Source: Pedobacter cryoconitis (GTDB taxonomy: Bacteria > Bacteroidota > Bacteroidia > Sphingobacteriales > Sphingobacteriaceae). From it: DNA of 64,000 nucleotides. Positions 34,801-42,519 of the stretch are shown in pieces. How positions within the stretch are numbered: position 1 is the first letter of the stretch; each line of letters begins with the position of its first letter. Below the pieces are notes generated by a model that ran no database searches, was not told the origin of the DNA, and worked only from the letters and a program-made list of their open reading frames with translations. The stretch is taken from contig NZ_JACHCC010000005.1 in NCBI RefSeq assembly GCF_014207135.1, forward strand, positions 372,001 to 436,000, given 5' to 3'. The translations under genes were made by a program, and so were the position numbers.

Positions 34801-36171
34801 GATCTGACTAAAAACGGCAGATTTAATCATTGAACCGGTTGATTTACTCACTTCACTATCCATTTGCTGCTGATCAATCCTGGCCATTCCCCTGAAATGT
34901 TTGGAATGAGAAAAACGATGCAGAATCGCTTCCACGACAATCACAGATCCGTCTACAATCAGACCGAAATCTATAGCTCCCAGACTCATAAGATTGCCGC
35001 CGACGCCAAACATATTCATCAGGATAATTGCAAAAAGCATGGAAAGGGGGATGACAGAAGAAACTATTAATCCTGCGCGCAGATTACCCAGAAAGAATAC
35101 CAGCACAAAGATCACAATCAATGCTCCTTCCATTAGATTGGTTTCTACTGTCTTAATTGCGTTGTTAACCATTTTTGTTCTGTCAAGGAAAGGTTCAATT
35201 ACCACGCCTTCGGGCAACATTTTCTGAATCTCTGCAACCCGGTCTTTAACTCTTTTAATAACCACAGAAGCATTTTCTCCTTTAAGCATCATGACAACAG
35301 CACCGGCAACTTCTCCCTGATCATTAAAGGTCATTGCACCATAGCGAATGGCAGAACCAAATTGTACATCAGCCACATCGCCCATTAATACGGGCATTCC
35401 ATTACCGAGGGTTTTAACTACAATCTTTTTAATATCTTCAATGGAAGAAGTAAGCCCTTCGCTTCGTATATATAATACTGTAGGTCCTTTTTCAATATAT
35501 GCACCTCCAGTATTCTGATTATTTTTTTCCAGGGCATCGAAAACGTCTGCGACCGTCATATTATAGGCCTTTAATTGCTGCTGACGAACCGCAATTTCAT
35601 ATTGTTTGAGTTTACCTCCAAAACTGGAAACCTCGGCTATCCCGGGGGTTCCAAGCAACTGCCTTCTTACGATCCAGTCCTGAATAGTTCGCAACTCCGT
35701 TACATCGTATTTATCTTCAAAACCTTTTTTGGGCCTGACTACGTATTGGAATATTTCACCTAGTCCTGTTGAAACTGGCGCCATCTCGGGACTACCAGAA
35801 CCCTCCGGTATATCTTTGGTAACCTGCTGGAGTTTTTCACTGATCTGTTGCCTGGCCCAGTAAACATCGACACCATCATTAAATACGATGGTCACCAGGG
35901 AGAGTCCAAAACGGGAAAAACTTCTGATCTGCTTCAAACCAGGAATACTACTGCAGGCTTGTTCAACGGGAAAAGTAACTAATCTTTCTATATCCGGGGC
36001 TCCGAGTGAAGGAGAAACGGTGATCACCTGTACCTGGTTGTCTGTAATATCCGGAACTGCATCTATGGGTAATCTGGTCACTTCGTAAGCACCCCAACCA
36101 ATCAGGGCGAATACAAATAAACCAATGATCAGCTTGTTCCTCACAGAAAAGCCAATTATCTTATTCAGCAT
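31804..36171 (-). CDS. CusA/CzcA-type RND metal efflux pump fused to a TolC-like outer-membrane channel
   Basis: One intact 1455-codon frame. Residues 1 to about 1035 are a full heavy-metal RND pump: 12 expected transmembrane helices, two large periplasmic loops, LPIDAVPDITDNQVQV near the N-terminus and GAIDFGLIVDGSVIVVEA in helix 4 (the CzcA DFG-D-E signature). A hydrophobic stretch at about 1042-1063 ending in KTSAQQK looks like a signal peptide. Residues about 1065-1455 form a TolC/CzcC-like outer-membrane efflux protein with two repeats and long coiled helices. Such proteins export divalent or monovalent metal ions. The two parts are normally separate genes; the adaptor gene follows. How the fused chain reaches two membranes is unresolved: internal signal-peptide cleavage is the simplest idea. 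Confidence 0.93.
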   Translation of the reverse strand: MLNKIIGFSVRNKLIIGLFVFALIGWGAYEVTRLPIDAVPDITDNQVQVITVSPSLGAPDIERLVTFPVEQACSSIPGLKQIRSFSRFGLSLVTIVFNDGVDVYWARQQISEKLQQVTKDIPEGSGSPEMAPVSTGLGEIFQYVVRPKKGFEDKYDVTELRTIQDWIVRRQLLGTPGIAEVSSFGGKLKQYEIAVRQQQLKAYNMTVADVFDALEKNNQNTGGAYIEKGPTVLYIRSEGLTSSIEDIKKIVVKTLGNGMPVLMGDVADVQFGSAIRYGAMTFNDQGEVAGAVVMMLKGENASVVIKRVKDRVAEIQKMLPEGVVIEPFLDRTKMVNNAIKTVETNLMEGALIVIFVLVFFLGNLRAGLIVSSVIPLSMLFAIILMNMFGVGGNLMSLGAIDFGLIVDGSVIVVEAILHRFSHSKHFRGMARIDQQQMDSEVSKSTGSMIKSAVFSQIIILIVYLPILSLEGIEGKMFKPMAFTIAFAILGAFILSVTYVPMMAALCLNKKLKHQLTFTDKLMVWLERRYQPLLNRLLSFPRTMIVVTLCLFVTAIVILSRMGGEFIPQLEEGDFAVETRLLTGSNLDNTVNSTQQASGILLKRFPEVEKIVTKVGSAEVPTDPMPFEAADMMVILKDKKDWVSATTFSELSTKMTKALEEVPGITVGFQFPVQMRFNELMTGARQDVVCKIFGEDLDSLASYAHRLNDVIQSVKGAVNIYEERVTGMPQVVIKYNRDGMAKYGLNVSDINRVVNTAFAGQVAGQVYEGEKRFDMVVRLAGDSRKNISDVENLLVQTRQGTQIPLSFVAGIEEIEGVNQIQRENTKRRIIVGFNVGGRDVQSIVTELKQKVEQKLKLPKGYTIVYGGSFENMTAAKARLSIVVPIALLLIFLLLYFAFSSVKQGLLIYTAIPLSAIGGVFALWVRDIPFSISAGVGFIALFGVAVLNGILLVSEFNRLQKEGWTDVKRIVIHATKSKLRAVLMTALVPSLGFIPMAISTGAGGEVQKPLATVVIGGLIVSTMLTLFVLPMLYILFEKGFGYFKPTKLIISLFLILGFSFSKTSAQQKISLQTSVDSALKNNASLKVSKTEVGYYRALKKSNLDLEKTNATFEYGKFNSIANDNRFSISQAIQFPGVYKHQGSINQTNIKISEIDLAQRELVIINLVKQTFYRLLVLQQKKALLLETDSLYSKFLQKTKQRFKTGDVDVLEQTTAENQRFQIYNQLQLLDTDYQVLKNRFKVLLNTEYEIEPASDPVIYHLTALPDTSYLGRSPAMRLQQEQVELARHQLKLEKSKLMPTFNAGYNSSTIIGWQTTGQNIEKYYSNHNRFSSVTVGIGIPVFWGAQRSRIQASNLLIRQRKEEADVVVQQLQSGLQDAIRIYNQSSRMVKSYQETLLPNAKSIIHTATLKLDAGEVGYLDWVILINQAIQIRSEYFNTVQQLNEAAFEVEKILPLTN

Positions 36172-36271
36172 AATTTTTTATTTATTGATTAAAAAAAAAG
36201 ATCGCATAAGCCACCTTTAGCCAACTATTTGCAAGTTCACTATAGGGGTAAGCATGATAAAAAATTGTCTT

Positions 36272-36649
36272 CTATGACAGCTGAGGAGGCCTGAAAAGAG
36301 ATTCAAGAGCCGGTTGTAAAAACATACAATCCCTGAAAATAGGTTGTACACTTTTTACAGGAAGTATATAGGGTTTATTGATTCTTGTTTTCGCCATTGG
36401 AATAGCAAGCTGACTAACGTAGGACTCGACTTTTTTAAAAGGCAATTTCATATCCTGTTCCTGATCATCGTCATTCAGATCTTCTCCCCAATAATGGAAA
36501 CTCAGAAACTGCAACACAGTGATATCCAGATCCCTTTGTTTATGTTCCTGATAATGCGCGACCAGCATCGGAATCTTCAACAATTGTTTCAGATCCGTGT
36601 TATACGTCAAAATCAGCAATAGCAATATATAAGAGCAGCATTGTTTCAC
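36272..36649 (-). CDS. Small acidic/His-containing protein at the head of the metal-efflux operon
   Basis: I do not know a named domain for this 125-residue protein. It begins with a short hydrophobic segment (SYILLLLILTY), possibly a signal peptide, followed by potential metal ligands: PMLVAHYQEHKQRD and HYWGEDLNDDDQEQD. It ends in LFRPPQLS. From memory, similar short proteins with a HYWGED...D(M)xLPFK core occur beside CzcA-type genes in other Bacteroidota. It precedes the pump gene by 100 bases on the same strand, so a periplasmic metal-binding or metallochaperone role is inferred, not shown. Confidence 0.6.
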   Translation of the reverse strand: MKQCCSYILLLLILTYNTDLKQLLKIPMLVAHYQEHKQRDLDITVLQFLSFHYWGEDLNDDDQEQDMKLPFKKVESYVSQLAIPMAKTRINKPYILPVKSVQPIFRDCMFLQPALESLFRPPQLS

Positions 36650-36685
36650 GGCGTAAAGATATAAACTTGAACAATTTTAAACAGG

Positions 36686-37606
36686 TTATTCTACTTTTAC
36701 GTTTGTAACTTTCAAAGCAACAGGAAAAGGATAACCGATCTTATCTGTCAGTTCCTTCATTTCGTTTGCAGTAGCACCATTGGCGATCATCATATTCCCC
36801 TGACTAATCTCCCCATAAATAATAGCAGCCAAAATGAGTTCTTTATTAGCCACAATGGCCATCATTTCGCCTGTATGAGCTTTAGTATAAGCTGCCAGTT
36901 TAACTCTTCCGGATTCGTTAAGGATGAGCGATGCAACTGGCCTGTTAGTCGTCGGGTCATATTTCAGCACCGCATTAACTATTTCTTCACTATTGATTAT
37001 TGGTTTTTCATTATCCAAAAGGTATAATTCATACAGATCGTCCCACCTCTTCATCATATACCAGTGCAGATTTTTGGGAAGACTGATCTGCTGAATGATC
37101 TTTCTCACTTCTAGTGTATCCTTATTTTTCATACTTCCCAGATAGGTAAAATGTGTTATTTCTTCTGGTGGAAAAGTTAGCCACTTTTCTGCTCCCTTTG
37201 CTTTCAATTCAGCAATCATTCCCAGAGCATCAGGATAGCCAGATAGGAAACGAATATTCGTTCTGAGGTTAAGTCGTGCCTTTACCGAATCGACATTGAC
37301 CTTTCCATACAAATGCAGCAGAATTTCCCCATTCCCTGGTACCAGATCTTCAGGTGCTATTTTATGGCTATACACTCCGTTTAAACGACTGGTAATGGTT
37401 TCTATCATGAAAGTTTTAAAAGAAGTATCTGCCTGGAAAGCCGGATCTTCTGGCTGCAAAGTAAAAACAGTATGCATTATTCTTTTTGCTGCCTTTTCTT
37501 CTCCTTTTTCTACAGCGCGTTTGGTCTTCCTGGCCTGCGGCTGTGCCTGGCTGAATAAAGCAGAAGAAATCAGCAGAATGAAAAGGAAAGTTGTTTTTTT
37601 TTGCAT
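36686..37606 (-). CDS. Exported protein resembling the SecD periplasmic (P1) domain
   Basis: This 306-residue protein has a signal peptide (cleavage near FSQAQ) and then resembles the SecD P1 region. Residues about 65-122 match the base part (ETITSRLNGV..., ILLHLYGKVNVDSVKARL, NIRFL), and about 195-292 match the head part (YLLDNEKPIINSEEIVNA, ASLILNESGRVKLAAYT, GEMMAIVANKELILAAII). None of SecD's six transmembrane helices is present, and no secF follows. It is therefore a stand-alone periplasmic relative, not SecD itself. The function is unknown. The match rests on recalled SecD motifs; a profile search would settle it. Codons 2-5 hold a run of nine A bases. Confidence 0.65.
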   Translation of the reverse strand: MQKKTTFLFILLISSALFSQAQPQARKTKRAVEKGEEKAAKRIMHTVFTLQPEDPAFQADTSFKTFMIETITSRLNGVYSHKIAPEDLVPGNGEILLHLYGKVNVDSVKARLNLRTNIRFLSGYPDALGMIAELKAKGAEKWLTFPPEEITHFTYLGSMKNKDTLEVRKIIQQISLPKNLHWYMMKRWDDLYELYLLDNEKPIINSEEIVNAVLKYDPTTNRPVASLILNESGRVKLAAYTKAHTGEMMAIVANKELILAAIIYGEISQGNMMIANGATANEMKELTDKIGYPFPVALKVTNVKVE

Positions 37607-37694
37607 AAATTTCAGGGTATGAATTACGAAAATAAGGATATCTTATCATCTAATTCCAACAGCCTGTCATTTAAAACGTTAAACATATCATACG

Positions 37695-38429
37695 ATGAGC
37701 CTATTCAAAAACCTTTTCGGAAAAGAATCCGGACAAACAACTGCAAACCCAACTCATCAGATTGAATCTTCAACATCATTCAAAACAGAACAGGAATTAC
37801 TGGAATTTTATGGTGGTATCGGCTTAGATAAACAACGTAATCTTTATGGATTGATTGGCGATAATAACTGGAATGCAGACCTGAAGAAAGGAGAAGTCAG
37901 CTTTGGGGAGAATCTCGTTTTCCCTATTCAGGTTCTTGGCTCATTCTCTCATTCATCCCAGACATGGCTTTGGGCATGGGCAAATAAGCAACTGGATTGT
38001 CCGGAAGCTTTTCTGCAACAAGCCCTCCAACTTAAAAAATATGGCGAAGACAACAATCTCAATCTGTTAAAAAACAGCGATTTCGAAGCAGACATCAACG
38101 ACCTCCACCTCATCGGAATGATTGCCTCAGGACTGTTCAACTCCAGTGCCTATTACCTGGCCGACTATGGTCAGGGTATACTGGTGGTAACTGTCAAGGC
38201 AGATGCGATTGAGAAGAATAGTAAAGATGACCACATCAGGGTGTTGACCGTTTTCCCAGAGCTCATCTCTACCTTTGAAATGAATCATCAGACTTCCCTG
38301 AATAATTACCTGATTCAAAAGAATTATTCAATAACAAATGAAGGCGACACACTGACAGCCACAAAAAACGGCGAGACCATTACAGCCGAATTTGACGGTC
38401 AGCACCGCTTAACCAATCTGAAAGGATAG
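37695..38429 (+). CDS. DUF6882 family protein
   Basis: This 244-residue, probably cytoplasmic protein lacks a signal peptide. It contains the stretch LGSFSHSSQTWLWAWANKQLDCPEAFLQQALQLKKYG in sections typical of DUF6882, a family without known function (assignment from memory). Both halves are soluble alpha/beta. The gene is divergent from the SecD-like gene, with 88 bases between start codons, and is followed by about 150 non-coding bases before the lysine transaminase gene. No operon partner indicates a role. Confidence 0.65.
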   Translation: MSLFKNLFGKESGQTTANPTHQIESSTSFKTEQELLEFYGGIGLDKQRNLYGLIGDNNWNADLKKGEVSFGENLVFPIQVLGSFSHSSQTWLWAWANKQLDCPEAFLQQALQLKKYGEDNNLNLLKNSDFEADINDLHLIGMIASGLFNSSAYYLADYGQGILVVTVKADAIEKNSKDDHIRVLTVFPELISTFEMNHQTSLNNYLIQKNYSITNEGDTLTATKNGETITAEFDGQHRLTNLKG

Positions 38430-38536
38430 TAAAATATAGTTAACAACTGTTCGGTTAAGATCCGTTTTATCACAAAATCATACTTTAAACAGTTTAAACC
38501 TTGTTTTTAGTTTTTTAGTCAAAAAATGCCCTGTAC

Positions 38537-38566
38537 TTGTTATTTAGGGGCTTTTTGCTAAATTTG
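38537..38566 (+). promoter_or_regulatory. Promoter of the lysine 6-transaminase gene
   Basis: TTG at 38537-38539 and TAAATTTG at 38559-38566, separated by 19 bases, form the best -33/-7 match to the Bacteroidota consensus in the window. The leader to the ATG at 38588 is short. The same TTG could be misread as an upstream start codon. Confidence 0.65.
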
Positions 38567-38587
38567 GATAAACCAAAACATAGAATT

Positions 38588-39919
38588 ATGTACGAACTTA
38601 CTGTTGCTCCTGAACAGGTTAATGAGATTTTAAGTCAGCATATTTTAGCCGATGGATTTGATCTGACCTATGACATGGGACAAAGCCAGGGAGCATACAT
38701 TTACGACTCAAAGTACAAGCGAACGTTACTGGATTTCTTTACTTGTTTTGCATCTGTCCCTCTGGGATACAATCATCCGAAAATGATTAACGATGCTGCT
38801 TTTAAACAAAGTCTTTTACAGGCTGCAATGGCTAACCCATCAAATTCTGATGTGTACACCCAACAATATGCAGAATTCGTAAAAACCTTTGGTGCGATAG
38901 GTATCCCCTCTTATCTTCCTCATGCTTTTTTCATAGCAGGTGGTGGATTAGCCGTTGAAAATGCCATTAAGGTAGCAATGGACTGGAAAGTTCAGAAAAA
39001 CTTTACTAAAGGCTACAAAGAAGAGAAAGGGTTCAAAGTTCTGCATTTTGAAAAAGCCTTCCATGGCAGAACCGGTTATACACTCAGCTTAACCAATACA
39101 CTTCCGGATAAAACTAAATGGTTCGCTAAATTTGACTGGCCAAGGGTATCCGTACCTACCGTAAAATTTCCACTGGAAAATGATAATTTAGCCACCGCTA
39201 TTCATACTGAAGAACTTTCCATAACGCAGATCAAACAGGCTTTTGCTGAGCATAAAGATGATATTTGCGCCATCATCATCGAACCTATTCAATCTGAAGG
39301 CGGCGATAATCATTTACGTGAAGAATTCCTGATCCAGCTCCGCAGTATTGCAGATGAAAATGATGCTTTCCTGATCTACGATGAGGTACAGACTGGTGTT
39401 GGACTAACTGGTAAATTCTGGTGCCATCAGCATTATAGCGAAAAAGCCCGTCCGGATATTCTTGCTTTTGGTAAGAAAATGCAGGTATGTGGTATATTAG
39501 TAGGTAGCAAGGTGGATGAAGTGGAAAACAATGTATTCCGTGTTCCTTCAAGAATCAATTCCACCTGGGGAGGTAATCTGGTGGATATGGTCAGGTCTAC
39601 AAAGATCCTGCAGATCATTGAAGAGGATAAATTATGTGACCATGCTGCCAAAGTCGGTCAATATCTGAAAAGCAACCTGGAAGAGCTGGCTTCAAAACAT
39701 GATAAAATAACGAATGTACGTGGTAAAGGATTATTATGTGCCTTTGATTTCCCTGACGCAGAAATGCGCAATGCTTTTATTCAAAAGGGAATGGAGCACA
39801 ATGTGATGTTCCTGGGTTGTGGCCCTCAGACCATCCGTTTCCGTCCTGCATTGATTATAGAGGAAAACCATATCGACCAGGGGTTGGAAGTAATGACTAA
39901 AATATTAGCTGATTTATAA
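38588..39919 (+). CDS. lat: L-lysine 6-transaminase
   Basis: This 443-residue class III PLP aminotransferase moves the epsilon-amino group of lysine to 2-oxoglutarate, giving aminoadipate semialdehyde. Visible are FFTCFASVPLGYNHP near the N-terminus, HFEKAFHGRTGYTLSLTNT, the PLP-binding aspartate in LIYDEVQTGVG and the Schiff-base lysine in AFGKKMQ (about 295). These features fit lysine 6-transaminase of Flavobacterium type rather than ornithine or GABA enzymes. A TTG-initiated extension to 38537 is rejected because the promoter lies within it. No dehydrogenase for the next catabolic step is adjacent. A small anchored protein gene follows 6 bases later. Confidence 0.93.
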   Translation: MYELTVAPEQVNEILSQHILADGFDLTYDMGQSQGAYIYDSKYKRTLLDFFTCFASVPLGYNHPKMINDAAFKQSLLQAAMANPSNSDVYTQQYAEFVKTFGAIGIPSYLPHAFFIAGGGLAVENAIKVAMDWKVQKNFTKGYKEEKGFKVLHFEKAFHGRTGYTLSLTNTLPDKTKWFAKFDWPRVSVPTVKFPLENDNLATAIHTEELSITQIKQAFAEHKDDICAIIIEPIQSEGGDNHLREEFLIQLRSIADENDAFLIYDEVQTGVGLTGKFWCHQHYSEKARPDILAFGKKMQVCGILVGSKVDEVENNVFRVPSRINSTWGGNLVDMVRSTKILQIIEEDKLCDHAAKVGQYLKSNLEELASKHDKITNVRGKGLLCAFDFPDAEMRNAFIQKGMEHNVMFLGCGPQTIRFRPALIIEENHIDQGLEVMTKILADL

Positions 39920-39925
39920 AATATA

Positions 39926-40330
39926 ATGCGCAATAAAAAAATAAATATTTTCCTGGGTATCCTTGTTTTTGTTTTAGTGATATGGATGCTTAAGGGTACC
40001 TTTTTTCAACCTGGGGCCGGCGATCTTAAAGCTGGCTTCAAAGAGGTTGCTCATTACAGAAATGAGAATAACACAGGTCCTGTACAATACGTCTTTGCTG
40101 TAACGGTTAAAGATACAATATGGTCGGAGATGGAAACTTACGGGAACTATAAACCGCACCATAAAGGGGGAAATACCAAAGTATATTACTTCCTTGAGGG
40201 TTCGGCAGTACCTACAGATTTAACTCCGGGCAGCGTGAATTTTGACACGAAGTTTAACGGAAATTGCGTCGGGCTGTACGAGAAAAGTGCCATGGGAAAT
40301 ATCAGTATTACCAAACGGCCATTTAAGTAA
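39926..40330 (+). CDS. Hypothetical membrane-anchored protein
   Basis: I do not recognise this 134-residue protein. Residues about 7-25 form a single transmembrane helix or uncleaved signal anchor. The rest is predicted periplasmic and rich in aromatic and charged residues (VQYVFAVTVKDTIWSEMETYGNYKPHHKGG, KVYYFLEGS). The gene starts 6 bases after lat and ends at a very strong hairpin, so it is probably its operon partner. Whether it takes part in lysine metabolism is unclear. Confidence 0.7.
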   Translation: MRNKKINIFLGILVFVLVIWMLKGTFFQPGAGDLKAGFKEVAHYRNENNTGPVQYVFAVTVKDTIWSEMETYGNYKPHHKGGNTKVYYFLEGSAVPTDLTPGSVNFDTKFNGNCVGLYEKSAMGNISITKRPFK

Positions 40331-40347
40331 GGCATTGCCTGTAAACG

Positions 40348-40387
40348 TCAAGAGCCCCTGTCCAGATCTCTGGACAGGGGCTCTTGA
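40348..40387. terminator. Bidirectional terminator, 19-bp perfect stem
   Basis: Arms 40348-40366 and 40369-40387 are perfectly complementary around a 2-base centre. On the plus strand a T-rich stretch follows a few bases later. It separates the convergent small-protein and redoxin genes. Confidence 0.85.
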
Positions 40388-40400
40388 TATTATACTCTTT

Positions 40401-41534
40401 TTATTTTAAGAGTTCAGCCAGCTTAGCTTCTAAAGCCTCACCTCTTAAGTTTGTGGCTACAATTTTACCTGCAGGATCCACCAGGAAGTTCTGAGGAATA
40501 CCTCTTACACCGTATTGTACAGCTACAGCATTATTCCAGAATTTAAGATCAGAAACTTGTGTCCAGACTAAACCGTCTTTAGCAATCGCAGCCAACCATG
40601 CATCTTTTTTACCTGGCTGATCTAATGATACACCAAGGATAGTAAATTTCTTGTCTTTGAATTTATTATAAGCTGCTACCACATTCGGGTTTTCTGCCCT
40701 GCATGGACCACACCAGGATGCCCAGAAATCGATCAGTACATATTTACCACGGAAACTGGATAATTTCACTGGTTTATCATTCACGTCATTTTGCGTAAAA
40801 TCAGGAGCCATTACACCTATTGATGTTGCACGTGCAGCATCAATAGCTTTTGCCAGTTCAACACCAGCCTGTGTAGCACGTACTCTTGCAGAAAGGCCTT
40901 TATAAACTGGCTCAATTTCAGCAACGTTTATACTTGAACCTGCTGTTTCACGTAAAGCCAGCAAACTGAAATAAGAATCTGGATTAGCTTTGATAAATGT
41001 TGACTGAAGTGCCTGCATAGCTGCTGATGCTTTTTCATATTTAGCCTCCAGTGCACTTCTGAATTTCTCATCTTTCTGCTGCTCTTCTGTAGCACTGCTA
41101 TATTCCTTATTTACTGCTGTTAATTCAGCCAGAGGAACAGCAACATGTTTCATGTAGCGGGCATTCTCATCATTCAGTTTTGAACCTGTAACGACTACCG
41201 TTTTCACCGAGTCTTTTGCAGACAGGTTAATAACTGCCGGCTCAAGGTAAACGATAACATTATCTGCAGATCTGCCTAATTTTTTAAGGCCCTCTCCTTT
41301 ATGGTCAACAATCACTCTGGCCATGGTAGGTCCGGCGACTTTTCCCTTAAACACAAATGCTCCTTTGTTCACGACTGCAGAATCCATTACTGAACTCTCC
41401 CCCGCTCTGTAAGTCAGATATACTTTTGCAGGGGCATCAAGGGTACTGATTTTCCCATTCAATGTAAAATCTCCTGCTTGTGCAAAAACAAAAGCCGGAG
41501 TGGTCATTAATAATGACAGCAAAACTCTTTTCAT
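40401..41534 (-). CDS. TlpA-like thiol-disulfide oxidoreductase with DUF4369
   Basis: This 377-residue periplasmic protein has a signal peptide (ending near VFAQ), an N-terminal DUF4369 domain (about 22-120; GKISTLDAPAKVYLTYR), a helical linker (about 125-232) and a C-terminal thioredoxin-like redoxin domain (about 240-377) with the WCGPC active site (CGPC at 275-278) and cis-proline region GIPQNFLVD. It probably reduces disulfides in exported proteins or in cytochrome c maturation. A paralog lacking the redoxin domain lies immediately upstream on the same strand, 175 bases away. Confidence 0.94.
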   Translation of the reverse strand: MKRVLLSLLMTTPAFVFAQAGDFTLNGKISTLDAPAKVYLTYRAGESSVMDSAVVNKGAFVFKGKVAGPTMARVIVDHKGEGLKKLGRSADNVIVYLEPAVINLSAKDSVKTVVVTGSKLNDENARYMKHVAVPLAELTAVNKEYSSATEEQQKDEKFRSALEAKYEKASAAMQALQSTFIKANPDSYFSLLALRETAGSSINVAEIEPVYKGLSARVRATQAGVELAKAIDAARATSIGVMAPDFTQNDVNDKPVKLSSFRGKYVLIDFWASWCGPCRAENPNVVAAYNKFKDKKFTILGVSLDQPGKKDAWLAAIAKDGLVWTQVSDLKFWNNAVAVQYGVRGIPQNFLVDPAGKIVATNLRGEALEAKLAELLK

Positions 41535-41709
41535 TTATTCTATTTTTAGGTATCCGTTTAACAAAAATTAACCTGAAATCGCAACGATCAATCTGCATTG
41601 GCTGCATTTCAATATATCCAAAATTAAAATAATATATCGGATGATTAAGGGTGTAACTAAAATATAACGTATTTCTTTCGTTTGTTGTATCGTTATTACG
41701 AAAAAAGCA

Positions 41710-42468
41710 TTAGTGTGCATCTTCAATTGCTTGGGCAACCATAACTCCCAATGCTGTCGCACGTACCCTGGCTGAAAGATCTTTATAAAGAGGTGCTAAT
41801 TCCTGAAAGTTTAGTTCTTCATTAAGATAAGGCTCAGTCAGCGCTACAAGGCTAAAATAAGAATCAGGATGTGATTTAATATAGATCAGCTGACGTGATT
41901 TCAGTTTAGAGAAAGACATATCGTATTCTGTTTCTATCAGAAAATTAAAATCGTCATCCTGTTTCTTTTCTGCCGAGGCATAGACAAACTTCCTGAGTAC
42001 AGCAGCTACTGCAGCCCTTGGAGTTGCTATATATTTTAGATAGGCATGATACTCCTCATTGAGCTTTGAACCTTTAATTTCAGCATATTTTATCGAATCT
42101 TTTGCCGTAACACTGAACTGACCAGGTTCGAGGTAAAGCAAAATATGATCTGTCCGCTGATCAATTTCTTCGAGGATATCACCGGTGAAATTTGCCTCTC
42201 CTTTTATTCCCAATTTTTCTGCTCCTTCATCCCGATGATCAAAGATGATTTCTGCCAGTACTGGTTCACCTATTTTCCCTTTAAAAGTAAATTTACCCTG
42301 ATCAGTTACAGCTGAATCAAGCACAGACTCCCCGTCGGCCAGATAATTAAGATATATCTTTGAAGGAGTTTTAAGATGATGGATGACACCATTTAACAGG
42401 AAATCACCTCGCTGGGCAAAAACCAGCACTGGTAAGGATAATAATACGAACAGCAGAATTCTTTTCAT
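41710..42468 (-). CDS. DUF4369 paralog lacking the redoxin domain
   Basis: This 252-residue exported protein aligns from end to end with the first 234 residues of the neighbouring redoxin: signal peptide MKRILLFVLLSLPVLVFAQ, DUF4369 part (VIHHLKTPSKIYLNYLADGESVLDSAV), then a helical linker ending in LSARVRATALGVMVAQAIEDAH. It stops just where the redoxin domain would begin. The sequence after its stop codon shows no redoxin remnant in any frame I checked. It is a clean tandem duplicate that has lost, or never had, the catalytic domain. A shared scaffold or binding role is possible. Confidence 0.85.
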   Translation of the reverse strand: MKRILLFVLLSLPVLVFAQRGDFLLNGVIHHLKTPSKIYLNYLADGESVLDSAVTDQGKFTFKGKIGEPVLAEIIFDHRDEGAEKLGIKGEANFTGDILEEIDQRTDHILLYLEPGQFSVTAKDSIKYAEIKGSKLNEEYHAYLKYIATPRAAVAAVLRKFVYASAEKKQDDDFNFLIETEYDMSFSKLKSRQLIYIKSHPDSYFSLVALTEPYLNEELNFQELAPLYKDLSARVRATALGVMVAQAIEDAH

Positions 42469-42519
42469 TTATAATCTGGATGATTGATCCAAAAATAGCA
42501 TTTGATAACTGAAATAACG

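Noticed and set aside
30650..37606. Metal-efflux region as a mobile island
   Set aside because: No integrase, transposase, tRNA, direct repeats or evident composition change was seen at its borders.
38537..38587. N-terminal extension of lysine 6-transaminase from a TTG
   Set aside because: The TTG is the -33 element of a well-spaced promoter, and the family begins at the ATG at 38588.
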